A stretch of 13,565 nt of DNA from an uncultured Pseudomonadota bacterium (GCA_903895005.1 CAITSH010000221.1:1-13565); one strand, 5' to 3'; numbered from the stretch's first letter, positions 1 through 8,187 are shown. Notes: a model not told the origin generated them from the letters alone. Translations and numbers: made by a program.

Positions 1-516
1 CATGCTTTTTTCACGCAGTTGCAAGAGGCGCAGGCCGGCGCGCAGTCGCACCTCAAGCCGCGACAAAAATACCGCCTCACCCAGCCCGGCGGCATCGGAC
101 ACGGCATATTCCTCGGGCAGTCGCAGCGCGCGCATGACAGTGGTGTTGGCCGGCAGTAACGGAACCACCGTGAGGTTGTCGACGGCCTGCCAGACGATGG
201 CCTGGTGCTCGTTTGGCTGCGTTGCCGGATCTCCGAGCCATGCGGTGACTCGGTAAAAATGCAAGCGCACCGTGGCGTGCGGATAGGTGAACACCTGGGT
301 TATCCACGGATAGGCGGCCGTAATCTCGACCCCGAGTTCTTCGCGTATTTCGCGCACCAAAGCTTCGCGAACCGTCTCACCGGGCTCAACCTTGCCGCCT
401 GGAAATTCCCAGTACCCCGCATAAACCTTTTTGACAGGGCGCTGGGCAAGCAGGAAGGTGCCGTCCGGCCGCAGCATCACCGCAACGGCGACATCCACGG
501 CGGCAGGTGTGCTCAA
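1..516 (-). CDS. Nudix hydrolase fused to ThiE/TenI-like domain (partial, 3' end outside window)
   Basis: The first 172 residues are visible. Residues 7-140 form a MutT-type Nudix domain. The Nudix box runs from G41 to V63 (G41, E47, R55-E56, E59-E60, G62), preceded by the WEFPGG turn. MutT enzymes hydrolyse oxidised nucleoside triphosphates such as 8-oxo-dGTP. After residue 150 the sequence changes to one ending LQLREK (165-170), which resembles the first core strand of thiamine-phosphate synthase (ThiE/TenI). This matches a known Nudix-plus-ThiE-like fusion of beta- and gammaproteobacteria. The start is taken as TTG at 516, because that frame is closed by a TGA shortly upstream and has no ATG before the domain. 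A GTG at 498 is the alternative. The TTG overlaps the TGA of the upstream ATPase gene (TTGA), suggesting translational coupling. No clear Shine-Dalgarno is seen. Whether the C-terminal half is active cannot be judged here. Confidence 0.88.
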   Translation of the reverse strand, partial: MSTPAAVDVAVAVMLRPDGTFLLAQRPVKKVYAGYWEFPGGKVEPGETVREALVREIREELGVEITAAYPWITQVFTYPHATVRLHFYRVTAWLGDPATQPNEHQAIVWQAVDNLTVVPLLPANTTVMRALRLPEEYAVSDAAGLGEAVFLSRLEVRLRAGLRLLQLREKSM

Positions 517-1454
517 CGTTGTGGCTTTTTCGCCGGTTGGCGGCCCGACCAGTCACGCGCGAACTGGAAGGCAATGCGACCGGAACGCGAACCGCGGCTG
601 ATCGACCACTGCAGCGCCTCAAATCGCGCCGCCTCGGTCGGCTTGCAACCGAAGCTGCCCAGCCAGTAATCGACGATACCAAGGTAATCGTCCTGGTCAA
701 ACGGATAAAACGAAACCCAAAGCCCGAAGCGCTCCGAGAGCGAAATTTTTTCCTCCGAGGTTTCACCAGGATGAATCTCCTCGTCCTCGTGCTTGTACTC
801 GAGGTTTTCCTGCATGTACTCGGGCATCAGGTGACGGCGGTTGGAAGTCGCGTACACCAGCAGATTTTCCGCCGGGGCTGCAATTGAACCGTCGAGGATT
901 GCCTTCAGCGCCTTGTAGGCGTTCTCGGACGCCTCGAATGAAAGGTCATCACAGAAAATAATGAAACGCTCCGGCCGCGCCGTGACGAGGTCCGCGATAT
1001 CGGGCAGGTCAACGAGGTCCGCCTTGTCCACCTCGATCAGGCGCAGGCCGTCCTTGGCGAACCGGTTGAGGCAGGCCTTGACCAAAGAACTCTTGCCGGT
1101 GCCGCGCGAACCGGTAAGAAGCACGTTATTGGCCGGCTTCCCGGCAACAAACTGGCGCGTGTTCTGTTCGATCAGCGCCTTTTGGCTGTCGACGCCCTTA
1201 AGGTCGGAGAGATGGATCTTGTGCGGATGGGCAACCGGTTGCAACTGCCCGCGACCGTTGTGCTTGCGCCAGCGAAATGCGATCGATGCCTTCCAGTCAA
1301 CCTCCTGCTGCGGTGCCGGCAGCAGGCCTTCAACGCGATCGAGCAGCGCTCCGAGACGGACGATCAGTTGGGAAAAATCACCGGGCAGCGCGGGGGAAAC
1401 CTGGGCCGCGGCAGCCGCCATTTTTGCGGATTTTCTTGGAGATTTACTTGTCAT
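513..1454 (-). CDS. DUF815 family P-loop ATPase
   Basis: This is a 313-residue protein of the DUF815 (AAA-like) ATP-binding family. The P-loop GSRGTGKS is at 115-122, and the Walker B strand IIFCDD at 165-170 is followed by LSFE. A TSNRRHLMPE segment about 40 residues further on looks like sensor I, and an arginine-containing SERFGLW segment follows. The first 25 residues are basic and alanine-rich and probably disordered. The family is common in proteobacteria but its cellular role is not settled, so I assign none. The gene begins 4 bases after the argJ stop and its own stop overlaps the Nudix start. The three genes therefore probably share one transcript. The ATG at 1454 is the first start in frame after argJ. 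A later ATG at codon 12 is possible but would leave a longer gap. The ribosome binding site is weak. Confidence 0.88.
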   Translation of the reverse strand: MTSKSPRKSAKMAAAAAQVSPALPGDFSQLIVRLGALLDRVEGLLPAPQQEVDWKASIAFRWRKHNGRGQLQPVAHPHKIHLSDLKGVDSQKALIEQNTRQFVAGKPANNVLLTGSRGTGKSSLVKACLNRFAKDGLRLIEVDKADLVDLPDIADLVTARPERFIIFCDDLSFEASENAYKALKAILDGSIAAPAENLLVYATSNRRHLMPEYMQENLEYKHEDEEIHPGETSEEKISLSERFGLWVSFYPFDQDDYLGIVDYWLGSFGCKPTEAARFEALQWSISRGSRSGRIAFQFARDWSGRQPAKKPQR

Positions 1455-1458
1455 TAGT

Positions 1459-2688
1459 TCAGGTTCTGTATTCAGCGTTGATCTTTACGTAATCGTAGGA
1501 ATAATCGCAGGTCCATACCGTGGTCGCTGCATCGCCGCGTCCCAGTTCAACGCGTACCGTTATCTCCGCCGGCTTCATTACGCGCGCGCCGTCTTCCTCG
1601 CGGTAGCTGGCTGCGCGGCCGCCGCAGTCGATCACCTTTACGTCTCCGAGGTAAAGATTGACACGGCTCGTGTCGAGGGCTGCGATACCCGCGTTGCCGA
1701 TGGCCATTAGCAGACGGCCAAGATTGGGATCGGAAGCAAAAAATGCAGTCTTAACCAGGGGCGAGTGAGCGATGCACTTGGCCACGGCATGCGCCTCCGC
1801 GTCGCTTGCCGCGCCACACACCGCGACGGTGATGAACTTGGTCGCGCCCTCGCCGTCTCGCGCAATTGATTGTGCAAGGTGTGTAGCCACCTCGCCCACC
1901 GCCGCTTTCAGCGCCGCATAATCGGCGCCACCATCAACAGGAGCAATTCCGGACTTGCCGGTCGCAGCAATGACAAACGAATCATTGGTCGAAGTGTCAC
2001 CATCGACGGTGACGCGGTTGAACGAAACATCCGCCACTTCCTTGACAAGGCGCGACAGGGCCTGCTGCGTAACCACCGCATCGGTGGCGATGAACGCGAG
2101 CATGGTTGCCATGTTCGGCTGCAGCATTCCCACACCCTTCGCGATGCCGGTCACCGACACCGTTGTGCCGCCCATCACAAAGCTACGCGAAACAGCCTTG
2201 GCCACCGTGTCGGTGGTCATGATTGCCTGCGCCGCACCGGCCCAGTGATCGGCCCCCGCTGCGAGGCTTTCCTTGCACGCGGGCAGCGCGGCTTCAATAC
2301 GGTCTACAGGAAGGTGTTCGAGAATCACGCCGGTCGAAAACGGCAGCACCTCGGATTCCCTGCAACCGAGGACCTGTGCCACGGCAACGCAGGTGCGGCG
2401 CGCCGCCGCAACACCCTGTGCACCGGTGCCGCAATTGGCATTGCCGGCGTTGACGATAATCGCGCGAATCGGCGCACCGGCCGACAACTGCTCGCGGCAC
2501 ACCTGTACCGGCGCTGCGGCAAAACTGTTTTGCGTGAAAACACCGGCGACGCGGCTGCCCGGCGCAAACTGCATCAACATCAGGTCGCGCCTTCCCGCCT
2601 TGCGAATGCCGGCTTCCGCATAGCCAAGCTCTACTCCGGGCACCGCCAGCAGCGCGGCAGCATCAGGGGGCAACAGGTTTACAGCCAT
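1459..2688 (-). CDS. argJ: Bifunctional glutamate N-acetyltransferase / amino-acid acetyltransferase ArgJ
   Basis: This is a 409-residue ArgJ (ornithine acetyltransferase fold), acting in the cytoplasm in the cyclic arginine pathway. It moves the acetyl group from N-acetylornithine to glutamate, and in bifunctional members also acetylates glutamate from acetyl-CoA. Visible family marks are the NAGNAN segment at 80-85, TTDT at 158-161, and the self-cleavage site NMATML. In that site T195 would become the N-terminal nucleophile of the beta chain after cleavage behind A194. The C-terminus [12 protein letters not shown] is the usual ArgJ ending. Length is normal for the family. The ATG at 2688 follows GAGGCGGG about 10 bases upstream. 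It lies 114 bases after secA, with a strong hairpin between the two. One- versus two-substrate activity cannot be told from sequence alone. Confidence 0.96.
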   Translation of the reverse strand: MAVNLLPPDAAALLAVPGVELGYAEAGIRKAGRRDLMLMQFAPGSRVAGVFTQNSFAAAPVQVCREQLSAGAPIRAIIVNAGNANCGTGAQGVAAARRTCVAVAQVLGCRESEVLPFSTGVILEHLPVDRIEAALPACKESLAAGADHWAGAAQAIMTTDTVAKAVSRSFVMGGTTVSVTGIAKGVGMLQPNMATMLAFIATDAVVTQQALSRLVKEVADVSFNRVTVDGDTSTNDSFVIAATGKSGIAPVDGGADYAALKAAVGEVATHLAQSIARDGEGATKFITVAVCGAASDAEAHAVAKCIAHSPLVKTAFFASDPNLGRLLMAIGNAGIAALDTSRVNLYLGDVKVIDCGGRAASYREEDGARVMKPAEITVRVELGRGDAATTVWTCDYSYDYVKINAEYRT

Positions 2689-2757
2689 CTCAATCCCGCC
2701 TCAATCATGGGTCAAAAAGAGTTGTGTCCGGCATCCTGGAAAAATCAATGCAATCAG

Positions 2758-2788
2758 CTGGAAACCCGCGCCAGGCGGGCGTTTCCAG
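2758..2788. terminator. Strong hairpin between secA and argJ
   Basis: The arms CTGGAAA and TTTCCAG (7 bp) enclose a second stem CCCGC/GCGGG (5 bp), with a 2-base bulge and a 5-base loop, as read on the minus strand. It begins about 14 bases after the secA stop. The minus strand has a TTTTT only about 14 bases after the hairpin, so it is not a textbook intrinsic terminator. It may instead be a processing or 3'-end-protecting stem, or partly attenuate read-through into argJ. Confidence 0.4.
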
Positions 2789-2802
2789 GCGAAACCGCCG
2801 GA

Positions 2803-5562
2803 TCAGGACAGCTTACCGTGGCATTGCTTGTATTTTTTCCCCGATCCACACGGGCACGGGTCATTGCGTCCGACCTTGCCCATGGTGCGCTGGAAGGGAA
2901 CCGCCTTGGAGGCCTCATCCTCGGCGACGGCCAGTCCGCCGTCCGGTTCTGCAGTCGATTCGTCAAACGCCGCGTGCTGATAGCGCACGTTCTCCATCGC
3001 CGGCGCCAATTCCTTCTCTGCTTGCTCGACCTCTTCCTGGCTGCGAATCTGCACCGCCATCAGCGTCTTGCTGACATTCAGCTTGATCAGCTCAAGCAAC
3101 TCACCGAACAGTTCAAAGGATTCGCGCTTGTATTCCTGCTTCGGGTTTTTTTGTGCATAGCCGCGCAAATGAATGCCCTGTCGCAGATGGTCCAGTGCGG
3201 AAAGGTGCTCGCGCCAGTGCGTGTCGAGGGTGGAGAGCATGACAAAACGCTCGTACTGATGCACTGCGTCGCGTGGCGCCTGCTCAAGCTTTTGCTCGTA
3301 GGCCTTGTTCGAACCCTCGATGGCGCGCGCCAGCAGATCCTCGTCGGTCAGGTTGGCCTCGGTTTCAAGCAATTTTTTCAGTTCGAGGTGCAACTGCAGC
3401 TCGGCCGCAAGGACGGTCTCCAGACCCGCAATGTCCCACTGCTCCTCGACACTCTCGGCGGGGACATGCGCGCGGAAAAAGTCCTCGACCACGCCCTCGC
3501 GCAGCGCACGGACCCGCTCGGAAACATCCCCGCTTTCGAGAATCTCGTTGCGCAGCTCGTAAATATGCTGGCGCTGGTCGTTAGAAACGTTGTCGTACTC
3601 GAGCAGTTGCTTGCGGATATCGAAGTTGTGGGCCTCGACCTTACGTTGCGCGCTTTCAATCGAACGCGTCACGAGCATGTGCTCGATCGGCTCGTCTTCG
3701 GGCATTTTCAGGCGTTGCATAATCGCATTGAGACGCTCACCGGCAAATATGCGCAGCAACGGATCCTCGAGCGAGAGGTAAAAGCGCGACGAGCCAGGGT
3801 CGCCCTGGCGACCGGAACGGCCGCGCAGCTGGTTGTCGATGCGTCGCGACTCGTGGCGCTCGGTACCGATGATATGCAGCCCCCCAGCCTTGAGCACGGT
3901 GTCATGCAGGTTTTGCCATTCGCCCTTCAACTGGACGATGCGGCTTTCCTTTTCCGCATCGCCAAGGTTCTCGGCAGCACGCACCAGATCGACCTGCTTG
4001 TCGACATTGCCGCCCAGCACGATGTCCGTACCGCGACCGGCCATGTTGGTGGCGATAGTGATCATTTTCGGACGGCCGGCCTCGGCGATGATGTGAGCCT
4101 CACGCTCGTGCTGCTTGGCGTTTAGCACCTGGTGCGGCAGGTTTTCCTTGGTTAACAGGCCCGACAGGAGTTCGGACGCCTCGATCGAGGTGGTACCCAC
4201 CAGCACAGGCTGGCTGCGCTCGTAGCAGGCCTTGATGTCGCGGATGATGGCGTGGTTTTTCTCCATACCGGTGCGATAGACCTGGTCGAGCTTGTCGATA
4301 CGCACCATGTCGCGGTGGGTCGGAATAACCACCGTTTCCAGGTTGTAGATTTCCTGGAATTCATAGGCCTCGGTGTCGGCCGTACCCGTCATGCCCGAGA
4401 GCTTCTTGTACATCCTGAAGAAGTTCTGGAAGGTAATCGAAGCGAGTGTCTGGTTCTCGTTCTGGATCGAAACGTTTTCCTTGGCTTCGATTGCCTGGTG
4501 CAGGCCGTCCGACCAGCGCCGTCCGGGCATCAGGCGCCCTGTGAACTCGTCAACGATGACGACCTCGCCGTTTTGCACGACGTAATGCCTGTCACGGAAA
4601 AACAGGTGTTGCGCGCGCAACGCCGCATACAGGTGGTGCATCAGGTTGATGTTGGCGGGCTCGTAAAGGCTGCGCCCCTCGGGCAGCAGCCCGACCCTGG
4701 CGAGCAGGTTCTCGGCGTGCTCGTGGCCTTTTTCCGAAAGCATCACGGTGTGGGCTTTTTCGTCCACACTGAAATCCCCCTCGGGCTCGGGCTCGCCCGG
4801 CTTGGGCTCGGCCGCCATGCGTTTCAGCAGCGGGGCCACTTCGTTCATGCGGTAATACAGTTCCGTGCGATCTTCCGCCTGCCCGGAAATGATCAGCGGC
4901 GTGCGCGCCTCGTCGATCAGGATCGAGTCCACCTCGTCGACGATGGCGTAGTTGAGTTTTTTCTGGAAGCGGTCGGCCACCTGCATCGCCATGTTGTCGC
5001 GCAGGTAATCAAATCCAAACTCATTGTTGGTACCGAAGGTGATGTCGGCCGCGTAGGCGGCGTGCTTGTTCTCCTGCGCCATCTGCGACAGGATCACACC
5101 GACCGACAGACCGAGAAACCGGTACAGCCTGCCCATCCATTCGGCGTCGCGACTGGCGAGGTAATCGTTCACCGTGACGATATGCACACCATTGTTGGTC
5201 AGCGCATTCAGGTAAGCGGGCAGCGTTGCCACCAACGTCTTGCCCTCGCCCGTGCGCATCTCGGCAATCTTGCCGTCGTGCAACACCATGCCGCCGATCA
5301 ATTGCACGTCGAAGTGGCGCATGTTGAGCACACGCTTGCCGGCCTCGCGTACGACGGCGAAGGCTTCGGGCAGGATCGCGTCCAGGCTCTCGCCACCGGC
5401 CACGCGCGCCTTGAACGCCGCGGTTTTCGCGGTCAGTTCGGCGTCCGAAAGCGCTGCAATCGAGGGCTCGAGCGCGTTGATGGCCGCGACCTTGCGGGCG
5501 TACTGCTTGACCAGACGGTCATTGCGGCTACCGAAAACCGACTTAAGAATGCGGGAAATCAT
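2803..5562 (-). CDS. secA: Preprotein translocase ATPase SecA
   Basis: This is a 919-residue SecA, the motor that pushes unfolded preproteins through SecYEG. The N-terminus [16 protein letters not shown] is the usual SecA start. The P-loop MRTGEGKT has its lysine at K108 and the DEVD box is at 209-212. A full helicase-like second nucleotide domain includes [13 protein letters not shown], and it is followed by [11 protein letters not shown]. The C-terminal tail ends in a SEC-C zinc motif with C903, C905, C914 and H915, used in SecB and ribosome binding. The frame stays open to a GTG at 5604, but homology places the start at the ATG 5562. That ATG has no Shine-Dalgarno: the bases before it are pyrimidine-rich (TCTTCCTCCTCA). 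It is preceded by a 163-base leader with a perfect hairpin. Nothing is missing in the protein. Confidence 0.98.
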   Translation of the reverse strand: MISRILKSVFGSRNDRLVKQYARKVAAINALEPSIAALSDAELTAKTAAFKARVAGGESLDAILPEAFAVVREAGKRVLNMRHFDVQLIGGMVLHDGKIAEMRTGEGKTLVATLPAYLNALTNNGVHIVTVNDYLASRDAEWMGRLYRFLGLSVGVILSQMAQENKHAAYAADITFGTNNEFGFDYLRDNMAMQVADRFQKKLNYAIVDEVDSILIDEARTPLIISGQAEDRTELYYRMNEVAPLLKRMAAEPKPGEPEPEGDFSVDEKAHTVMLSEKGHEHAENLLARVGLLPEGRSLYEPANINLMHHLYAALRAQHLFFRDRHYVVQNGEVVIVDEFTGRLMPGRRWSDGLHQAIEAKENVSIQNENQTLASITFQNFFRMYKKLSGMTGTADTEAYEFQEIYNLETVVIPTHRDMVRIDKLDQVYRTGMEKNHAIIRDIKACYERSQPVLVGTTSIEASELLSGLLTKENLPHQVLNAKQHEREAHIIAEAGRPKMITIATNMAGRGTDIVLGGNVDKQVDLVRAAENLGDAEKESRIVQLKGEWQNLHDTVLKAGGLHIIGTERHESRRIDNQLRGRSGRQGDPGSSRFYLSLEDPLLRIFAGERLNAIMQRLKMPEDEPIEHMLVTRSIESAQRKVEAHNFDIRKQLLEYDNVSNDQRQHIYELRNEILESGDVSERVRALREGVVEDFFRAHVPAESVEEQWDIAGLETVLAAELQLHLELKKLLETEANLTDEDLLARAIEGSNKAYEQKLEQAPRDAVHQYERFVMLSTLDTHWREHLSALDHLRQGIHLRGYAQKNPKQEYKRESFELFGELLELIKLNVSKTLMAVQIRSQEEVEQAEKELAPAMENVRYQHAAFDESTAEPDGGLAVAEDEASKAVPFQRTMGKVGRNDPCPCGSGKKYKQCHGKLS

Positions 5563-5614
5563 TGAGGAGGAAGAGAAAACAGCCAAAAACGTGGACTTTA
5601 GCACGCCGGATGCA

Positions 5615-5642
5615 TGCCTCCCCGACTAAGGATGGGGAGGCA
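5615..5642. promoter_or_regulatory. Perfect hairpin in the secA leader
   Basis: A 9-bp perfect inverted repeat (TGCCTCCCC / GGGGAGGCA) with a 10-base loop lies 53 bases upstream of the secA ATG. Neither strand has a T-run after it, so it is not an intrinsic terminator. On the transcript its 3' arm contains GGGGAGG, a Shine-Dalgarno-like stretch. One base later an ATG opens a five-codon frame. The role is unknown; a leader structure affecting secA expression is an inference. Confidence 0.45.
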
Positions 5643-5675
5643 GGCGCCAGTTTCAAGTTGCGGGCGTATCCACCA

Positions 5676-5706
5676 AGAAAATCCGGCCTGAATGTCCGGG
5701 CTTTTG
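5676..5706 (-). terminator. Possible weak terminator after the M23 peptidase gene
   Basis: On the minus strand, A4 is followed by a CCGG / CCGG stem with a 9-base spacer and then ATTTTCTT, about 25 bases after the peptidase stop. The A and T tracts could extend the stem across one mismatch. The GC core is only 4 bp, so this is a weak candidate. If real, secA needs its own promoter in the remaining leader, where I see no convincing -35/-10 pair. Confidence 0.3.
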
Positions 5707-5725
5707 TGTGCCCTGCCGCTCGACA

Positions 5726-6658
5726 CTACTTTTTCGCGACGGTCGACTGCTGCAGGAACCGGGTGGGATTCTGCGCCACACCCTTGAAACGTACCTCAAA
5801 GTGCAGATGCGGGCCGGTGGAGCGCCCGGTGTTGCCGACTTCGGCGATTTTTTTGCCGCGCTGGATCAGGTCGCCGGCCTTGACGAGCAGCCGCGAGGCA
5901 TGCGCGTAACGTGTGATGAAATCGTTGCCATGATCGATTTCAATGAGGTTGCCGTACTGCGGGTGCATTTCCGCAAACACCACCACCCCGCCCGCCGCCG
6001 AATAAATCGGCGTTCCGACGTCGGCAATGAAGTCAACGCCCTCGTGCATGGCGTTCATCCCGGTGAATGGGTCGGGGCGCCAGCCGAAGCTCGACGCGTT
6101 GTAGGTGCCATTCACCGGCTGCACCGTTGGCATCAGCTTTTTCTTGATCTGGGCGTCAAACAGCTGCGACTCGAGAACGTCCAGGTGGTCCGTGCGGTTT
6201 TCCATGTGGCGCGACAGCAAATTGAGCTGTCGGCTGAATTCATCAACGGAGAAGTTGTACGGGGGCGTGCTAGAACTCATCGCACCACCACGGCCGGGTT
6301 GCTCGGTAAAGCGGAACTCCTGCGGCTTCACTCCCGAAAGCGCCGAGAGGCGCTCTCCGAGGGCGTCAAGGCGCATCAACTGCGCCTGCATCTGCCCCAG
6401 CTTCACCGCCATGGCGTTGAGGTTCTCGCGGACAAAACTTTGCTCCTTTTCCTTTTCCTTGTGCTGCGCATCAAGCAGCAGGGTCTCAAGAAAGGGCAGT
6501 TTGATTTCGGCCGCGTGGCGGAACCCAAAGTAGGCCAGGCCCGCCGACAACGCGAACACCAGCGCAACCAGCGCGCACGCAGCCAGCACGACATCGCGCA
6601 TTGTCAGCGTCAACGATTTCGCCGTTGCCAGCCTGTTTGAAACCAGAATAATATGCAT
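5726..6658 (-). CDS. M23 family (LytM-type) membrane-anchored peptidase
   Basis: This 310-residue protein has an N-terminal membrane anchor (about residues 22-45), a charged, probably coiled-coil stretch (about 64-110) and a C-terminal M23 LytM domain (about 180-300). All metal and catalytic residues are present: H205 and D209 in HEGVD, H253 in RYAH, and H284/H286 in GPHLHFEV. The approach segment SSFGWRPDPFTG is typical too. Unlike EnvC and NlpD, whose LytM sites are degenerate, this one looks active. It is therefore probably a periplasmic endopeptidase cutting peptidoglycan cross-links, though substrate is not shown. The ATG at 6658 follows GAGGGAGG closely. The gene lies upstream of secA and diverges from the DUF721 gene, whose probable promoter overlaps its first codons. 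I know this neighbourhood from betaproteobacteria. No gene symbol is safe. Confidence 0.93.
   Translation of the reverse strand: MHIILVSNRLATAKSLTLTMRDVVLAACALVALVFALSAGLAYFGFRHAAEIKLPFLETLLLDAQHKEKEKEQSFVRENLNAMAVKLGQMQAQLMRLDALGERLSALSGVKPQEFRFTEQPGRGGAMSSSTPPYNFSVDEFSRQLNLLSRHMENRTDHLDVLESQLFDAQIKKKLMPTVQPVNGTYNASSFGWRPDPFTGMNAMHEGVDFIADVGTPIYSAAGGVVVFAEMHPQYGNLIEIDHGNDFITRYAHASRLLVKAGDLIQRGKKIAEVGNTGRSTGPHLHFEVRFKGVAQNPTRFLQQSTVAKK
6625..6652 (+). promoter_or_regulatory. Sigma70-like promoter for the DUF721 gene
   Basis: The -35 TTGCCA (6625-6630, 5 of 6 to consensus), a 16-base spacer, and the -10 AATAAT (6647-6652, 5 of 6) face the plus-strand gene. Transcription would begin near 6659, giving an approximately 25-base leader to the ATG at 6684. 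The promoter lies inside the first codons of the divergent M23 gene. Confidence 0.55.
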
Positions 6659-6683
6659 GTGCCTCCCTCAACCGGCTTTCGCC

Positions 6684-6980
6684 ATGCACTCCCAAAACAT
6701 AGGTGCTTACCTGGACAGTTCCGAAGGTCTCGGATCACTGATGCCACAAGCAGCTCGTCTTCTCGAACTCCGGCGGCAATTATCTGAAGTCTTGCCGAAG
6801 CCGCTCGCAAAATCTTGCGAGATCGCCAACTATAAGCAGGGAAAAGTCGTTATTTTCGCCGAAAATGGCGCGATTGCCGCCAAATTGGCTCATTACCGTC
6901 CCAGGCTCATCAGCCTGTTCTGTGAACGGGGAATCGAGGTTACCGCAATCGAGGTGAGCGTGCAAGTCAGGCAATCCTAG
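6684..6980 (+). CDS. DUF721 / DciA-like small protein
   Basis: This is a 98-residue cytoplasmic protein of the DUF721 type. The family pattern is visible: a helical N-terminus, LPKPLAKSCEIANY (about 37-50), the strand KVVIFAENGAIAAKL (54-68), then RPRLISLF and a closing EVTAIEVSVQV strand pair. The family includes DciA, which helps load the replicative helicase DnaB in bacteria lacking DnaC. This copy is a short, single-domain form, so helicase loading is only a possibility. The ATG at 6684 is chosen because the domain starts right after it and the probable promoter would leave an approximately 25-base leader. An upstream ATG at 6657 would put the start at the expected transcription start. 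No Shine-Dalgarno is obvious. It is the only plus-strand gene in the window, placed between lpxC and the M23-secA genes, as I recall for this neighbourhood in proteobacteria. Confidence 0.85.
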   Translation: MHSQNIGAYLDSSEGLGSLMPQAARLLELRRQLSEVLPKPLAKSCEIANYKQGKVVIFAENGAIAAKLAHYRPRLISLFCERGIEVTAIEVSVQVRQS

Positions 6981-6996
6981 GAAAACATGGCGTTTC

Positions 6997-7011
6997 CCGG
7001 GTATTCCCCGG
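6997..7011. terminator. Small inverted repeat between convergent genes
   Basis: CCGGG, a 5-base loop and CCCGG lie in the 54-base gap where the plus-strand DUF721 gene and the minus-strand small membrane protein gene converge. The position suits a bidirectional terminator, but neither strand has a T-run after it, so support is weak. Confidence 0.3.
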
Positions 7012-7034
7012 CCCCACCCTCTCCTAGAAAAACC

Positions 7035-7220
7035 TCAGATCATCACCGCCACGCGCTCCAACGCCATCAAGGCGAGCACGGCCAGCACCGCAAAGACCGC
7101 AAACTGAAACACCCGAAAGCCGAACCTGAGGTATTTACGATCACGGGTGAACAGCCACATCACCAGCGAAGCACCGAGGGCGATGGCCACAAGCACCGCC
7201 GCGAGGCGAAGCATCAACAC
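7035..7220 (-). CDS. Small two-helix membrane protein, unknown function
   Basis: This 61-residue protein has two hydrophobic segments (about residues 4-22 and 39-58). They are separated by a basic, aromatic linker with RDRKYLRFGFR. I do not recognise a named family. It starts 21 bases after the lpxC stop, in the same direction, so it is probably co-transcribed with lpxC. The start is taken as GTG at 7220, which has GGGA at workable spacing (CGGGAAAATCCC then GTG). The ATG at 7214 would shorten it by two residues. The charge pattern predicts a helical hairpin in the inner membrane with the basic loop in the cytoplasm. A link to lipid A synthesis is suggested only by position. It is more than a chance frame because its composition is clearly membrane-like and it fits the gap between neighbours. 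Confidence 0.72.
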   Translation of the reverse strand: MLMLRLAAVLVAIALGASLVMWLFTRDRKYLRFGFRVFQFAVFAVLAVLALMALERVAVMI

Positions 7221-7241
7221 GGGATTTTCCCGGCCGGGCGC

Positions 7242-8156
7242 TCAGGCCGGCTGGGCGAGCAGCCGGGTGAGCGCGACCGGGGCGTCTTCCGCACGGTCAT
7301 AACTGATGAACTCCCAGGCATCAGCATGGGCGAACAATTCGCGCAGCAGCTGGTTGTTCAGGGCGTGGCCGGACTTGTGCGCCGAAAACGCCCCCACCAG
7401 CGGATGGCCGGCAAGATACAGGTCACCGATGGCATCGAGCAGTTTGTGCTTCACGAATTCGTCGGAATAGCGCAGCCCGTCGCTGTTGAGCACACGGAAC
7501 TCGTCCATGACAATGGCGTTCTCCAGGCTTCCGCCCAGGGCGAGACCGTTGGAACGCAGGTTTTCCACGTCCTGCATGAAGCCGAAGGTGCGCGCTCGCG
7601 CCACTTCCTTGGCGTAAGAGGTTTCGGCGAAGTCGACGGTGACCGATTGCGCCGATTTATCCAGCACCGGATGGTCGAACACGATTGAAAAGGACAGTTT
7701 GAAACCGGCGAAGGGCTCAAGCTTCGCCCATTTGTCGCCGTCCCGCACCTCGACCGCCTTTTTGATGCGGATATAGCGCTTGGCCGCAGGCTGTTCTTCA
7801 ATGCCTGCCGACTGAATCAGGAAAACGAAAGGCGCCGCGCTGCCATCCATGATCGGCACTTCTGCGCCGGAGAGATCCACGTAGGCATTGTCGATGCCCA
7901 GCCCCGCCAGCGCCGACATCAGGTGCTCGACAGTGGCAACCCTGGAACCGTTTGCTTCGAGGGTGCTGCAAAGACGGGTGTCGGTGACGCTGTGTGCTTC
8001 GGCCCGGATATCAACCGGCTGCGCCAGATCCACGCGACGAAACACGATGCCGGTATCGGGCTGCGCCGGCCGCAGGGTCATCGTGACTTTTTCGCCCGAA
8101 TGCAAGCCCACGCCGGTGGCGCGGATCAGGGCCTTCAGGGTTCGTTGTTTCAGCAT
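7242..8156 (-). CDS. lpxC: UDP-3-O-acyl-N-acetylglucosamine deacetylase LpxC
   Basis: This is a 304-residue LpxC, the zinc amidase for the first committed step of lipid A synthesis in the cytoplasm. It removes acetate from UDP-3-O-acyl-GlcNAc. The zinc ligands are H78 (in [18 protein letters not shown]), H237 and D241 (in [10 protein letters not shown]). The general base is E77, and H264 (in [12 protein letters not shown]) corresponds to the catalytic histidine. Length matches the family (about 305). The start [11 protein letters not shown] matches known LpxC N-termini, so the ATG at 8156 is chosen. An adjacent ATG at 8159 would add one residue. The frame stays open upstream to 8231 but that part is not LpxC-like. 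No Shine-Dalgarno is visible before the start. LpxC in E. coli is controlled by FtsH proteolysis; nothing here tests that. Confidence 0.97.
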   Translation of the reverse strand: MLKQRTLKALIRATGVGLHSGEKVTMTLRPAQPDTGIVFRRVDLAQPVDIRAEAHSVTDTRLCSTLEANGSRVATVEHLMSALAGLGIDNAYVDLSGAEVPIMDGSAAPFVFLIQSAGIEEQPAAKRYIRIKKAVEVRDGDKWAKLEPFAGFKLSFSIVFDHPVLDKSAQSVTVDFAETSYAKEVARARTFGFMQDVENLRSNGLALGGSLENAIVMDEFRVLNSDGLRYSDEFVKHKLLDAIGDLYLAGHPLVGAFSAHKSGHALNNQLLRELFAHADAWEFISYDRAEDAPVALTRLLAQPA

Positions 8157-8158
8157 CA

Positions 8159-8187
8159 TGACAATTGTTGGTCTTTTAAAGTTGTCA
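8159..8187 (-). promoter_or_regulatory. Inverted repeat at the lpxC translation start
   Basis: TGACAA (8187 to 8182 on the minus strand) and TTGTCA (8164 to 8159) can pair around a 17-base loop. The 3' arm runs into the start codon, so the stem would cover the initiation site. No Shine-Dalgarno is seen between the arms; AAAAGACC is the most purine-rich stretch. It is a short stem, so its importance is uncertain. Confidence 0.3.

Noticed and set aside
1870..4125. A 751-codon open frame on the plus strand
   Set aside because: It runs antisense across argJ and secA, whose protein motifs are unmistakable. The translation has no domain-like pattern. Long antisense frames are expected from GC-biased third positions.
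4252..5565. A 437-codon open frame on the plus strand opposite the N-terminal half of secA
   Set aside because: It is a shadow of secA codon usage. Its AGGAGG-like neighbourhood at its end is the complement of the pyrimidine-rich secA start region.
5563..5604. An upstream GTG start that would lengthen SecA by 14 residues
   Set aside because: SecA proteins begin at the [20 protein letters not shown] sequence, and the extra residues are not family-like. GGGGAGG is about 12 bases from the GTG, too far for a good site.
6971..7030. Short direct repeat TCCTAG followed by an A-run, near both ends of the gap behind the DUF721 gene
   Set aside because: It is only about ten bases with an offset in the A-run, and there is no sign of an element between the copies, so chance is the simplest explanation.
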